Part shown: positions 24,160 to 32,757 of the stretch, piece after piece | Layout of the letters: every line of letters begins with the position of its first letter | How positions within the stretch are numbered: position 1 is the stretch's first letter | Assembly (NCBI RefSeq): GCF_001613225.1 | Contig: NZ_BDBY01000096.1 | Location: forward strand, 49,353 to 113,352 | DNA length: 64,000 bases | Source: Nocardia pseudovaccinii NBRC 100343 | GTDB taxonomy: Bacteria; Actinomycetota; Actinomycetes; Mycobacteriales; Mycobacteriaceae | Direction of reading: 5' to 3' | Translations under genes and position numbers: made by a program | The notes under the pieces: model-generated | Told to the model about the DNA's origin: nothing | Database searches by the model: none | The model's input: only the letters and a program-made list of their open reading frames with translations

Positions 24160-25374
24160 TCAGGTGTTTATGTGGTGTTCAGTAGCGCGGGACCAACCGG
24201 GGTCGCCGTGGCGGATGAAGCCGATCCAGCGCTCGCGCATGTCCTCGACCAGGGCCTGCGGCCGCTCGCCCATGAGCATCGGTGCGTGCGCCCACGCGGC
24301 CGCATTCCCGAGCAGGAACGGCAGTTCCAGGCAGTGACACGCGCCGAAGGGGCTGGTTGCCGGATGCCAGTCGAACCGGTAGAGCCATGCGGTATTTCCC
24401 TGCACCGCAAGGGTTTCCGCCAAACGTAAGGTAGGAGCACGGAACAGTTGGTGGGTCACGGTGTCGGCTGCGTCGTCGACCATCGCCGCCGCCTCGTCCT
24501 TTGTCGTTCCCAGCAGGACCTCGATACCCGCAGCAGAGGCCGATCGCACCAAGTCGCCGCTGACGAGAACACCGTCGGCGACCAGTTGATAGGGCGGCGC
24601 CGCACCACCGACGCACACCGCGACCGCATACTGCGCCGAGAGCAGCTCGGCCACCGGAACATCGAACAATCGCCGCTGCTCATCCGGCGCAAGACCCAAC
24701 TCGCGCAACAGCATTCGCCCGGCGACGGCCGCGTCCTCGGGTGACGCGGGCGGTATACCGGCAGGGGTACTCTGCAGGATCGCACGCCGGAAAAGTCCGG
24801 CGGTTCCGGTCGCCATCGCGAGTATCGAGAGCGCCCCGCCGGATTGCCCGGCGACGGTGACCTGCGCCGGATTCCCGCCGAACGCGGCGATATTGTCCCG
24901 CACCCACTCCAGTGCGGCCATTTGGTCGAGCAATCCGAGATTGCCTTCGCTCACCCCGGGCAGGCACAGATATCCGAGAACACCGAGTCGATAGTTGATC
25001 GTCACGACCACGATGTCGCCGTGCTCGGCCAGCTCCGCACCGTCGTACCACGCCAACCCGCCCGAGCCGCTGGTGAAACCGCCACCGTGCAGGAAAACCA
25101 GCACCGGATGACCGGACCCGGCCGGTGCCCAAACGTTCAGCGACAGACAGTCTTCGGCCTGGGCGACCGTGAACCGACCCATGACGCGCTCCAGCCGCGA
25201 CGCCAACTGCGGTGCGGCCGGGCCGATCTCGACGCTGTCGCGGATGCCCGGCCACGGCTCCGGAGCGCGCGGCGCACCGAACCGCTCGGCAGTCGCGAAC
25301 GGAATACCGCGGAATGCGGTTACCGCACCGTCGGCACTCCCCCTGACCTTCCCCGTGGCAGTCTCGACGATCAT
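24160..25374 (-). CDS. type B carboxylesterase family protein
   Basis: 404 residues. FRGIPFA near the start, EDCLSLNVWAP, oxyanion HGGGF, nucleophile elbow VAGQSGGALS (family norm GESAG) and a late GACHCLELPFLLGN with the catalytic His region identify the carboxylesterase type B family. It is about 100 residues shorter than usual. No signal peptide, so cytoplasmic. Coupled to the VOC gene upstream by ATGA. Substrate unknown. Confidence 0.87.
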   Translation of the reverse strand: MIVETATGKVRGSADGAVTAFRGIPFATAERFGAPRAPEPWPGIRDSVEIGPAAPQLASRLERVMGRFTVAQAEDCLSLNVWAPAGSGHPVLVFLHGGGFTSGSGGLAWYDGAELAEHGDIVVVTINYRLGVLGYLCLPGVSEGNLGLLDQMAALEWVRDNIAAFGGNPAQVTVAGQSGGALSILAMATGTAGLFRRAILQSTPAGIPPASPEDAAVAGRMLLRELGLAPDEQRRLFDVPVAELLSAQYAVAVCVGGAAPPYQLVADGVLVSGDLVRSASAAGIEVLLGTTKDEAAAMVDDAADTVTHQLFRAPTLRLAETLAVQGNTAWLYRFDWHPATSPFGACHCLELPFLLGNAAAWAHAPMLMGERPQALVEDMRERWIGFIRHGDPGWSRATEHHINT

Positions 25375-26252
25375 GGCGCGACGAATGTCAGTCCGGCACC
25401 GTATGCGTCGCGCGCGGACACAAAGAAACCCGTCGCGGTGGTGCGAGTCGGCGTACCAGTGCTTTCCACAATCCGACGCGCGTGCTCGACATCATCGACC
25501 CGGATGGTCATCGCCGCGAAGTACGACGGCGCGGGAACCGGCTCACCGGGCAGCACCTGGTCGGCGTCCGACGCCCGAATGAATTCCAGTCGAACCTCTT
25601 TGTGCGCCAACACCGTCAACGAATCCTCGGTGGTCGGATCGACCCCGACGATGCGGCGGTAGCGGTCGACGATCTCGTCGAACTCGGTGTCGGCGGCCAC
25701 GATCGTCACCGCCGCGATCCCGCGCGCCCCGTTCGGATGGTCGAGATACCGTGGCTGGTGCACATATTCGCGGGTCAGATGCTGGGAGATGCCGAGCAGA
25801 CCCTCGGACGTGCTGCGCGGGTCGATGTGCACCGTGCGGGCGCGCATGGTCCGCACGCCGTCCTCGGTGTCCACGTCACGTTCCAGCTCGAGCACACCGG
25901 AAGCGGGGAGCCCGGCGTCGACGAGCCGCGTGCTGACCGCAGCGGCGTCGTCGGTCTCCAGGTTGAGAATCCGGAATCCCTCCGGAAGCCGCTTCGCGTG
26001 CCACGGGTCCGGCGCGGCGGCATCGACGATGCCGAACAATTCGATGTACGAACCGCCGAACACCGCGCATTCGTTGGCGGTGCACCCCAGAATCGCAGGT
26101 TCACCCGGCCGCTGACTCATCAGGTGCCGCGACCGCGGCGTCAAGGTGAATCCGAAGGACCGGTATCTACTCGTCATCGCATCGAAGTCACTGCCCTTGA
26201 GACCGGTGTGGTGGATGGCTCCGATGTACTGCTGGCCCATGTCGTCGTTCAT
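25371..26252 (-). CDS. VOC / glyoxalase-like domain protein
   Basis: 293 residues. The N-terminal part (HHTGLKGSDFDAMTSRYRSFGF, then GSYIELFGI) and a second similar half (AVTIVAADTEFDEIVDRY, EVRLEFI) fit the glyoxalase-like PF13468 group. VOC proteins bind a metal and act on small molecules as isomerases, dioxygenases or binding proteins. First gene of the five-gene operon, 85 bp from the divergent AsnC-type regulator gene. Confidence 0.75.
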   Translation of the reverse strand: MNDDMGQQYIGAIHHTGLKGSDFDAMTSRYRSFGFTLTPRSRHLMSQRPGEPAILGCTANECAVFGGSYIELFGIVDAAAPDPWHAKRLPEGFRILNLETDDAAAVSTRLVDAGLPASGVLELERDVDTEDGVRTMRARTVHIDPRSTSEGLLGISQHLTREYVHQPRYLDHPNGARGIAAVTIVAADTEFDEIVDRYRRIVGVDPTTEDSLTVLAHKEVRLEFIRASDADQVLPGEPVPAPSYFAAMTIRVDDVEHARRIVESTGTPTRTTATGFFVSARDAYGAGLTFVAP

Positions 26253-26337
26253 GCGAACGAGCCTGCTGGACCACAGCGTCGAAGACCGCTTATCGGGCGG
26301 TCGACGCCGTTTTCGGACATCTATCTACCCTGATCGG

Positions 26338-27290
26338 GTGGATTCGGACACCCTCGACGATCTCGACCTGCAACTGCTGCACGCACTACAGATCGACGGA
26401 CGCGCCGCATACAGCACAATCGCCCAGGTACTGGAGGTTTCCTCGCGCACCGTGGCCCGTCGATACGGCCGTCTGCGCACCAGCGGACTCGTTCGCGTCA
26501 CCGGCGTCGCGGCCCCGGGGCCGATCGCTACCGCCGAGTGGATCGTCCGAATCACGGTGCGAGCCAGTGCCGCCGGCACACTGGCGCGCGCCCTCGCCCA
26601 GCGACCGGACACCGCCTGGGTGACAGTGGTGGACAGCGGTACCGAAATCGTGTGCATCTTCCGCATTCCCGACGACGGCCCGGCACCGCTGGCCGGACTC
26701 GCCCGACATGGCGATGTCCTCGATATCTCCGCACACCGGCTCCTGCACCACTTCATGCAGCGCCGCTGCGCGGCCGTACCTCCGCGCTGACCACCGCGCA
26801 AATCGAGGCGCTGCGACCACCGGACACCGACGCGACGCAGTCGCTATCGCTGACCGAGCTCGACCACCGGCTACTCGCCGCCCTATCGCTCGACGGCCGT
26901 ACCTCCTACCCCGACCTCGCCCGCCGCATCGGCTGGTCCGAGACAGCGATCCGGCGTCGACTCGACGAGCTTCGACGCGCCGGGATACTTCGGTTCAGCG
27001 TCGAAATCGACCCCGCCGCATTCGGTTTCACCGTCTCCTGCGTGATCTGGATGAGCGTAGTTCCGCATCAGCTCCAGACTGTGGCGACAGCCTTGGCTTC
27101 CGACTTCGAGGCAGCATTCATCGGCGCCACCACCGGCGAGCACAATCTGATCGCGATCGCGGTCTTCCGCAACTCGGCAGAGCTGTATGCCTACCTCACC
27201 GAGCGGATCACCACACTGGACGGCATCGAGCGCATGGAAACCACACCGATCGCCTCATACACCAAGCGCGACGCCCAAATATTTCGCTAG
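26338..27290 (+). pseudogene. tandem Lrp/AsnC family regulator, frameshifted
   Basis: The first half (from GTG 26338 to a stop at 26790) is an AsnC HTH (LQLLHALQIDGRAAYSTIAQ) plus a small effector domain. The second half (about 26785-27290) lies in another frame and is a second AsnC HTH (LDHRLLAALSLDGRTSYPDLA) plus effector domain. Joined, they give about 317 residues, the usual size of two-HTH Lrp regulators. The second half has no ATG or GTG near its beginning, which argues for a broken single gene near 26765-26790 rather than two genes. No homopolymer is present at the break. It would regulate the divergent VOC/esterase operon. A sequencing error is also possible. Confidence 0.75.
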
Positions 27291-27308
27291 TCGTTCGGCG
27301 ACGGTCGT

Positions 27309-28109
27309 TTACTGCGGCATCTCCCCCACCCGCACGTTGGTGTCGATGATTCCGAATACCTCGCCCTGTGGCGCCGAGACCATCGCCATCCGGCCTGCGG
27401 GCGAGTCGGAGGCGGGCATCAGCACCGTCGCGCCGAGTTCACCGGCCCGCGCCAACCCGGCGTCGACGTCGTCGAACTGGAACCAGGTCAGCCAGTAGCT
27501 CGGCATGGGTTCGCCGGGCATCACGGTGTCGTCGTTCATGCCGCCTGCGGACTGTTCGCCGCCGCGCGGGGTGAACATCGCGTAGATCATGTTCTTGCCG
27601 TCGCCGACATCGGCGTAGGTGAAACCGAAGACATCGGCGTAGAACTTCTTCGCGGTGTCGAGTTGCCGGGTGTGCAGTTCGTTCCAGCAGTACGCGCCGT
27701 GTTCGTTGTGGACGGCGGCGCCGTTGTGCGCACGGGCCTGCCAGATGCCGAATGCCGCGCCGACGGCATCGACCCCGACGAACATGCGCCCGGCGTCGAG
27801 CACGTCGAAGGGTGGCATGACCACCTGACCGCCCGCCGCGCCCACCTTCTCGGCGATGGCGTCGGCATTATCGGCGGCGAGATAGGTCGTCCATACCGAG
27901 GGCATTCCGGCCTGCGGCTTAGGGCCGATCCCCGCAACAGCCTGCCCGCCCTTCATTCCCATCAGGTATCCACCGGCCTCGTCCCCGCCGCTCTCGATGG
28001 TCCAGCCGAACAGATCGGCGTAGAACTCGCTCGCCTTCACCGTGTCGTCGACCTGGCAGTCGACCCAACACGGGGTGCCCTCGGGCCAGGGTGTGCTTCG
28101 AACAGGCAT
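27309..28109 (-). CDS. double VOC-domain protein, Cfp30B-like
   Basis: 266 residues in two VOC halves, starting GTPCWVDCQVDD and NEHGAYCWNELHTRQ, each ending in a glyoxalase-type beta strand (VGAAFGIWQA, PQGEVFGIID). The overall pattern is like the mycobacterial 27-kDa antigen Cfp30B (Rv0577), which has been tied to methylglyoxal defence. Convergent with the AsnC-type gene, with an 18-bp gap. Confidence 0.82.
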   Translation of the reverse strand: MPVRSTPWPEGTPCWVDCQVDDTVKASEFYADLFGWTIESGGDEAGGYLMGMKGGQAVAGIGPKPQAGMPSVWTTYLAADNADAIAEKVGAAGGQVVMPPFDVLDAGRMFVGVDAVGAAFGIWQARAHNGAAVHNEHGAYCWNELHTRQLDTAKKFYADVFGFTYADVGDGKNMIYAMFTPRGGEQSAGGMNDDTVMPGEPMPSYWLTWFQFDDVDAGLARAGELGATVLMPASDSPAGRMAMVSAPQGEVFGIIDTNVRVGEMPQ

Positions 28110-28326
28110 CGGTATCTCCGTTCACTCGTCGGTTGCCTGCGGTCCCGGCGGGACTACCGATCCCACCAGAAGTGATGCCGATCACACTGCCGTCTAGTAG
28201 TGAACCAGCATCTCCGGCGGGTGTCCTGGAGTTCGCTGAACGTTTACCGATACCGGGTCCGGATATCCGAATGCCCACCGGGCCGATCCGTGCGGAATCG
28301 GCTCGGCGGGCATGCCTACTCGGGTG

Positions 28327-29535
28327 TCACAGCTTGCCGCCACCGCCGATCAACCATGGGTTGAAGGCGCATTCCAGATTCGGATGGCCGGACGGGTCGA
28401 GCGCGTTGAGCGCGATCGACAGGGCGCGCGGCGAGTACATGATCGTCAGATGGTCGGAGAGGTCCTGTTCGCAACCGTCCTGCAGGGTGATGTTGTGGAC
28501 GGTCACGCCTGGCCCCGACTTCAGGAAGGTCAGGTCGTAAGGGTTGGTGACCTCGTCGTAGCGAGTTCCGACCACGGTGTAGTCGACGCCGGGGACAGTG
28601 TCGCCGTTGGCGTTGAGCTGGTTCACGAAATCCGAGCCGATGGTCTGCTGGATGCCCGCGTGACCGACGAAGATCTCGATGAATCCGAGAATATCGATGC
28701 CGAAGTTATTGATGGCCCGGCCCAATGCGCCGATGCCGTCGAGGCTGGTGCCGTGGTGGGTGGCGCCGAAGGTGATCAGATTCTTCACCTTGGCGGCGCC
28801 ACCCTCGAACTTGGTGTACCAGTTGGCCATCGAACCGCCCTGGGAGTGGGCGACGATATCGACCTCGGACGCGCCGGTCGCGGCCAGCACTCGATCGACG
28901 AAGGCTGCGACCTGTTTCGCCGAATCCTGGATGTAACCGGTGCCCATCACACCGGGTAGCACCGAGCCGAGACCGCCGCCTTCCAGCAGGTTCGAGCGCC
29001 CGTAGTTGAAGGTGAAGACGCAGAAGCCCGCATCCTTCAGCGGCTGGCCCATATAGGCGAATCCGTTGTAGGCATTCATCCACGTGCCGTGCAGTGCGAT
29101 CACGGGGCGCGGATGTTCGGCGGTCGGCTTGCAGTTCCAGTCGTTGGTGCCGGGCGGTGCGACATCGGGATTCAGCAGGCCGTAGCCGAAGGCTGCCAGC
29201 CACGATGTCATCGGCGGCCCGTAACCGTGTGTGTCACTGGCGTATCCACCCGACGACCCGGAGCTGCTGCCGGAACCGCCGTAGCAATCACCGGAGCCGT
29301 TGCCCGATCCCGCACCGCTGCCCGAGGTGCAGGCCGAACCCGAACTGCCCGCGCTGCCGGAATCGGCGACCGGCGCCGCCGTGCGGCCCGCGGCGATGTA
29401 GTCGGCCAGAGTCTGCTCCGTGGGCGCCGGATCGGGATTCGCATTGGCCGCGACCTCGGTCACACTCATGGCGAGCACCGAGACGCCCATCATCACCGCG
29501 GCGCTGACCGACCGACCGCATCTACTTCGTTTCAT
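28327..29535 (-). CDS. secreted class 2 lipase with Gly/Ser-rich linker
   Basis: 402 residues. A signal peptide (about 1-33) is followed by a low-complexity Gly/Ser stretch (about 55-95). The Lipase_2-type hydrolase then has IALHGTWMNAYNGF, nucleophile elbow VAHSQGGSM, FGATHHGTSLDG and the late His in SDHLTIMYSP. Such enzymes hydrolyse acylglycerols outside the cell. The C-terminal 55 residues recur as a gene fragment at 57.1 kb. Begins MKRSR like the esterase at 20911 and shares its upstream block. Confidence 0.88.
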   Translation of the reverse strand: MKRSRCGRSVSAAVMMGVSVLAMSVTEVAANANPDPAPTEQTLADYIAAGRTAAPVADSGSAGSSGSACTSGSGAGSGNGSGDCYGGSGSSSGSSGGYASDTHGYGPPMTSWLAAFGYGLLNPDVAPPGTNDWNCKPTAEHPRPVIALHGTWMNAYNGFAYMGQPLKDAGFCVFTFNYGRSNLLEGGGLGSVLPGVMGTGYIQDSAKQVAAFVDRVLAATGASEVDIVAHSQGGSMANWYTKFEGGAAKVKNLITFGATHHGTSLDGIGALGRAINNFGIDILGFIEIFVGHAGIQQTIGSDFVNQLNANGDTVPGVDYTVVGTRYDEVTNPYDLTFLKSGPGVTVHNITLQDGCEQDLSDHLTIMYSPRALSIALNALDPSGHPNLECAFNPWLIGGGGKL

Positions 29536-29589
29536 GACATGCCTTCCTGGAGAACGACAGCGTTCGAGTCGCAGCGCCGAGGTATGTCG

Positions 29590-29712
29590 GTCGACGGCAC
29601 TGAAACTGCGCCAACGCTAAAGCCCGATTTCGGTCGAACCCGTAGGACGGCAAGGCAACTGGATACCTCACCAATTGGCTTTGCCGCCGTTAGGGGTGCG
29701 GCACAATCACGG
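29590..29712 (-). promoter_or_regulatory. upstream block shared with the 20911 esterase gene
   Basis: Conserved pieces (GACGGCACTGAAACTGCGCC near 29593, CTGGATACCTCACC at 29659, TAGGGGTGCGGCACAA at 29691) match the block at 22031-22152 with spacing kept to within a base or two. The whole 337-bp gap 29536-29872 between the lipase and YdcF genes holds no gene. Confidence 0.5.
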
Positions 29713-29872
29713 TTTTCCGGTGTCGCCGTGACGCGCACAATCCGCACGATCGAATTCGGTGAATTCTCCAGATCACCAACTGATCACGAGGAATTCGCAA
29801 AGTTTGGGGCGACCATGGTTCCACGTTTTCCTGCCGTCGACGGCCACCCGACGGCTAATGAGTGGAGCTGCC

Positions 29873-30523
29873 ATGTCCGATCCGATCGAATCCACCGTCC
29901 GCTTCGGCCGCGGCATCGCGCGGATGACCGCGGGGACCCTGCTCGGCGCCGCGACGGTGGCGACGGCATTGCTGCACAGCCCGCCCGCGTTCGCGGATGC
30001 GGGCGGCTCGGCCGAGCAGCCGCAGGGGATGCTGTTCGGTTGGCCGCCAACCGAACCCGCACCGTCGGCGCGGATGCTCGGGTTCCGCGGACCGCAGACC
30101 GCGATCGTGGTGCTCGGGTACGGACTGCTCCCCGACGGCGGAATGCGACCGGAGTTGATCAGTCGACTGCACGCGGGGTATGTGCAGGCCCTGCTGGCTC
30201 CGCTGTCACCGATCATCGTGACCGGCGGTAATCCGCGAAACGGAGTCACCGAGGCGCAGGCGATGGCGGATTGGCTTATCGGGCACGGTATCCCGGCCGA
30301 GCGCGTCCATATCGAGGCCGAGGCGGTGTCGACTGCCCAGAATGCCGAACGTTCGGCTCGGATCATGCACGATATCGGCATGCGCGACGCCGTCGTGGTG
30401 ACCTCCGCCGACCATATCGACCGGGCCGCAGCCCTCTTCGGCGATGCCGGAGTCCCCGTCGTCGCCACGGTCACGCCCGAAAAGGTACCGCCGCTCGTTT
30501 GGGAGTTCGGGCCGAGATCCTGA
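29873..30523 (+). CDS. YdcF family (DUF218) protein, exported
   Basis: 216 residues from the ATG at 29873 (GGAG nine bases upstream); in-frame ATGs further up lack a site. An export-type hydrophobic segment (about 20-40, ending PPAFADAG) precedes the DUF218 core: AIVVLGYGLLPDG, IIVTGG, TEAQAMADWL, E..S.ST.QNAE. YdcF-type proteins bind S-adenosylmethionine in E. coli or act in envelope functions; the role here is unknown. Confidence 0.82.
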   Translation: MSDPIESTVRFGRGIARMTAGTLLGAATVATALLHSPPAFADAGGSAEQPQGMLFGWPPTEPAPSARMLGFRGPQTAIVVLGYGLLPDGGMRPELISRLHAGYVQALLAPLSPIIVTGGNPRNGVTEAQAMADWLIGHGIPAERVHIEAEAVSTAQNAERSARIMHDIGMRDAVVVTSADHIDRAAALFGDAGVPVVATVTPEKVPPLVWEFGPRS

Positions 30524-30555
30524 GACGCACCATATTTCGCAACACAGGAGCAAAA

Positions 30556-31665
30556 ATGAACAAGAGCGCCGTCGATGCCGCTGCCGCCCCAGCCGACCAG
30601 GCCCGCGCATTACTCGACCACCGATATCGATCCGCCACCGCCTACGAGGTCGGACGGGAAAAGATCCGTGAATTCGCCCGCGCGGTACAGGATTTCCACC
30701 CCGCACATTGGTATGAGGAGGCGGCCGCGCAGCTCGGCTTCGACGGTTTGATCGCCCCGCCCACATTCGCCTCGATAATCCTGCTCCGGGTCCATCGCGA
30801 AATACTCGATACTCTCATCACCGGCTACGATTCGCACCGGATTCTGCACGCGGACCAAGTGCTCGATATCGGCAGGCCGCTGGTCGTCGGCGACCGGATC
30901 ACCTGTGATGTCTATTTCGAATCATTCCGGCATTTCGCCGACTACGACGTGCTCGCGGTCAAGAGCGTATTGACAGATCAGCGCGGCGAGGTGGTGCAGA
31001 CCGGGTCGACGGCTCTACTGGCGCGCACCGGGCCCGATGAAGCGGGACTGGCAGAGCGGGTCAGCCGGATCGCCATGCACGCCCCCGATGCGCTGGGTAC
31101 GCCCGGCGTCGTTGTTCCGGGCGACGGCGACGGTATCGTGGCACCGATCTCGCCCCGCACACCACGCACCACGATCGATTTCGAATCCCTTTCGGTCGGT
31201 ACCGAGTTGCCGACCCGGGTCGTACATCTGTCGCGCGGTGATCTGGTCAATTATGCCGGGGTGACCGGTGATACCAATCCGGTGCTGTTCAGTCAGCAGG
31301 CCGCCAACGCGACCGGTCTGCCGACCGTCGTCGCCCCCGGCATGCTCAAACTCGGCCTGGCCGCCGGATACCTCGGTGGCTGGCTCGGCGATCCGGCGGC
31401 TGCCACCCGATTCCGCGCCCAGTTCGCGCATTACACGCACTATCTGCACATTCCGCCGCTACAGGCCAGCGCCGTCGAATTCCGTGGCCGGATAACCTCA
31501 CTCGATCCGCATCGCCGCATGGCCACGGTCGCGGTGGACGCAAGGTCGCACGGCCGCAGGCTTTTCGGCTACGCCGCGGCGGAAGTCCTTTTCCCGGAGC
31601 GGGATCGAAGTCCGGTCAGCCGCGCGAGTCTGCGATGTGAGTCCAGCCGCGCGGCGCGGTCGTAA
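30556..31665 (+). CDS. fused HadA/HadB-type dehydratase-like protein lacking the catalytic His
   Basis: 369 residues from the ATG at 30556 (ACAGGAG upstream). The N-terminal FAS1-like half (YEVGREKIREFARAVQDFHP) is fused to a MaoC hot-dog half, the layout of fused HadA/HadB. These make the 3-hydroxyacyl-ACP dehydratase of mycolic-acid FAS-II. In the hydratase motif GD-x-NP-x-H, Asp239 is kept but the His position is Leu244 (GDTNPVLF), unlike the paralogue at 44690. The following AHG is APG. It is probably inactive or altered. The 3' end runs 97 bp into the opposite-strand oxidoreductase gene and is about 20 residues longer than the paralogue. Confidence 0.83.
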   Translation: MNKSAVDAAAAPADQARALLDHRYRSATAYEVGREKIREFARAVQDFHPAHWYEEAAAQLGFDGLIAPPTFASIILLRVHREILDTLITGYDSHRILHADQVLDIGRPLVVGDRITCDVYFESFRHFADYDVLAVKSVLTDQRGEVVQTGSTALLARTGPDEAGLAERVSRIAMHAPDALGTPGVVVPGDGDGIVAPISPRTPRTTIDFESLSVGTELPTRVVHLSRGDLVNYAGVTGDTNPVLFSQQAANATGLPTVVAPGMLKLGLAAGYLGGWLGDPAAATRFRAQFAHYTHYLHIPPLQASAVEFRGRITSLDPHRRMATVAVDARSHGRRLFGYAAAEVLFPERDRSPVSRASLRCESSRAARS

Positions 31666-32600
31666 GTGCTGGTGTGGACCAGGATTTCGTCCGCGCCGGT
31701 GCGTGTGACCAAGGCTTCCAACGCCTCCGCGACCTCGTCCTCGGTGCCGTGGATATGGTCGCGCAGCGCCTCGTCGAAGATACGGCGTTCCCGCTGGGTC
31801 ATCGTCATGGATTCGATCTCCTCGGGTGGAATCAGCACCGGAAACTCACCGCGCGTCCGGGAATACGCGTTCGACCACGCCTCGGGCAGCAACAGTCGAT
31901 GGGCTTCCTCGGTCGAATCGGCGATCACCACCGCGCCGGATACGACGACATACGGTTCGGATCCCCAGGGCGTCGGACGGAATTCCGCGCGATAACGGTC
32001 GATCGCATCGACCATGCGGTCCGTTCCGGCGATCGAGGCGATGACCAGCGGCAAGCCGAAGCGCGCGGCCCGCTCCGCACCGGAGCCGGTCGCGAGTAGG
32101 AAGGCGGGTACCCGCAACCCTTGCGCAGGCCAAGCGTGCACTCCCGACTTGCCGCGCGTGAAGTACTCGAGCACATCGGTGAGCTGTTGATCGAAATCGT
32201 CGGCATCGCTCTTGCCGTGTCCGAGCGCCCGTCGCACCCCATCGGTGAAACCCACCGAGCGCCCGAGCCCCATATCGATCCGCCCCGGGTACAGCGATTC
32301 CAGGACACCGAATTGCTCGGCCACGACCAATGGCTGATGGTTCGGCAGCATCACCCCGCCGGTCCCGATTCGGATCCGCGAAGTCACCGCTGCGGCAGCC
32401 GCGGCCAGTACGGTCGGCGCCGAGCCCGCGACGCCGGGAACACTGTGGTGCTCCGAGACCCAGAACCGGTGATAGCCCCAATCCTCGGCCGAGCGCGCGA
32501 ACTCCACGGTCTCCTGGAGTGCCTCCGGATGGCTCTGGCCGCGTCGGACGCGTGAGCGATCCAGAATCGAAAACCGCACCTCATCGAGTCCCGAAGTCAT
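31569..32600 (-). CDS. LLM class flavin-dependent oxidoreductase
   Basis: 343 residues from the ATG at 32600 (the open frame extends to 32879 without support). The luciferase-like fold is clear: FWVSEHHSVPG, IRIGTGGVMLPNHQPL, EQFGVLESLYPGRIDMGLGRS, and the C-terminal DEILVHTSTYD. Members use FMNH2 or F420 to oxidise or reduce small molecules. The gene converges on and overlaps the HadA/HadB-like gene by 97 bp. Confidence 0.9.
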   Translation of the reverse strand: MTSGLDEVRFSILDRSRVRRGQSHPEALQETVEFARSAEDWGYHRFWVSEHHSVPGVAGSAPTVLAAAAAAVTSRIRIGTGGVMLPNHQPLVVAEQFGVLESLYPGRIDMGLGRSVGFTDGVRRALGHGKSDADDFDQQLTDVLEYFTRGKSGVHAWPAQGLRVPAFLLATGSGAERAARFGLPLVIASIAGTDRMVDAIDRYRAEFRPTPWGSEPYVVVSGAVVIADSTEEAHRLLLPEAWSNAYSRTRGEFPVLIPPEEIESMTMTQRERRIFDEALRDHIHGTEDEVAEALEALVTRTGADEILVHTSTYDRAARLDSHRRLARLTGLRSRSGKRTSAAA

Positions 32601-32757
32601 ATCTGTGTCAACACCCCGGGCCCCGCCGCATTCCACCGCGCGGATCGCTGTGGATGGAACAATGGAAATCACACCTGCGTAACCCGGTAGCCGGTCCTGC
32701 GGTCGTCGACGCGTATCGCGGCTCGGCACGAACGTCGAGCTCGGCGTGGAGGCGCGA

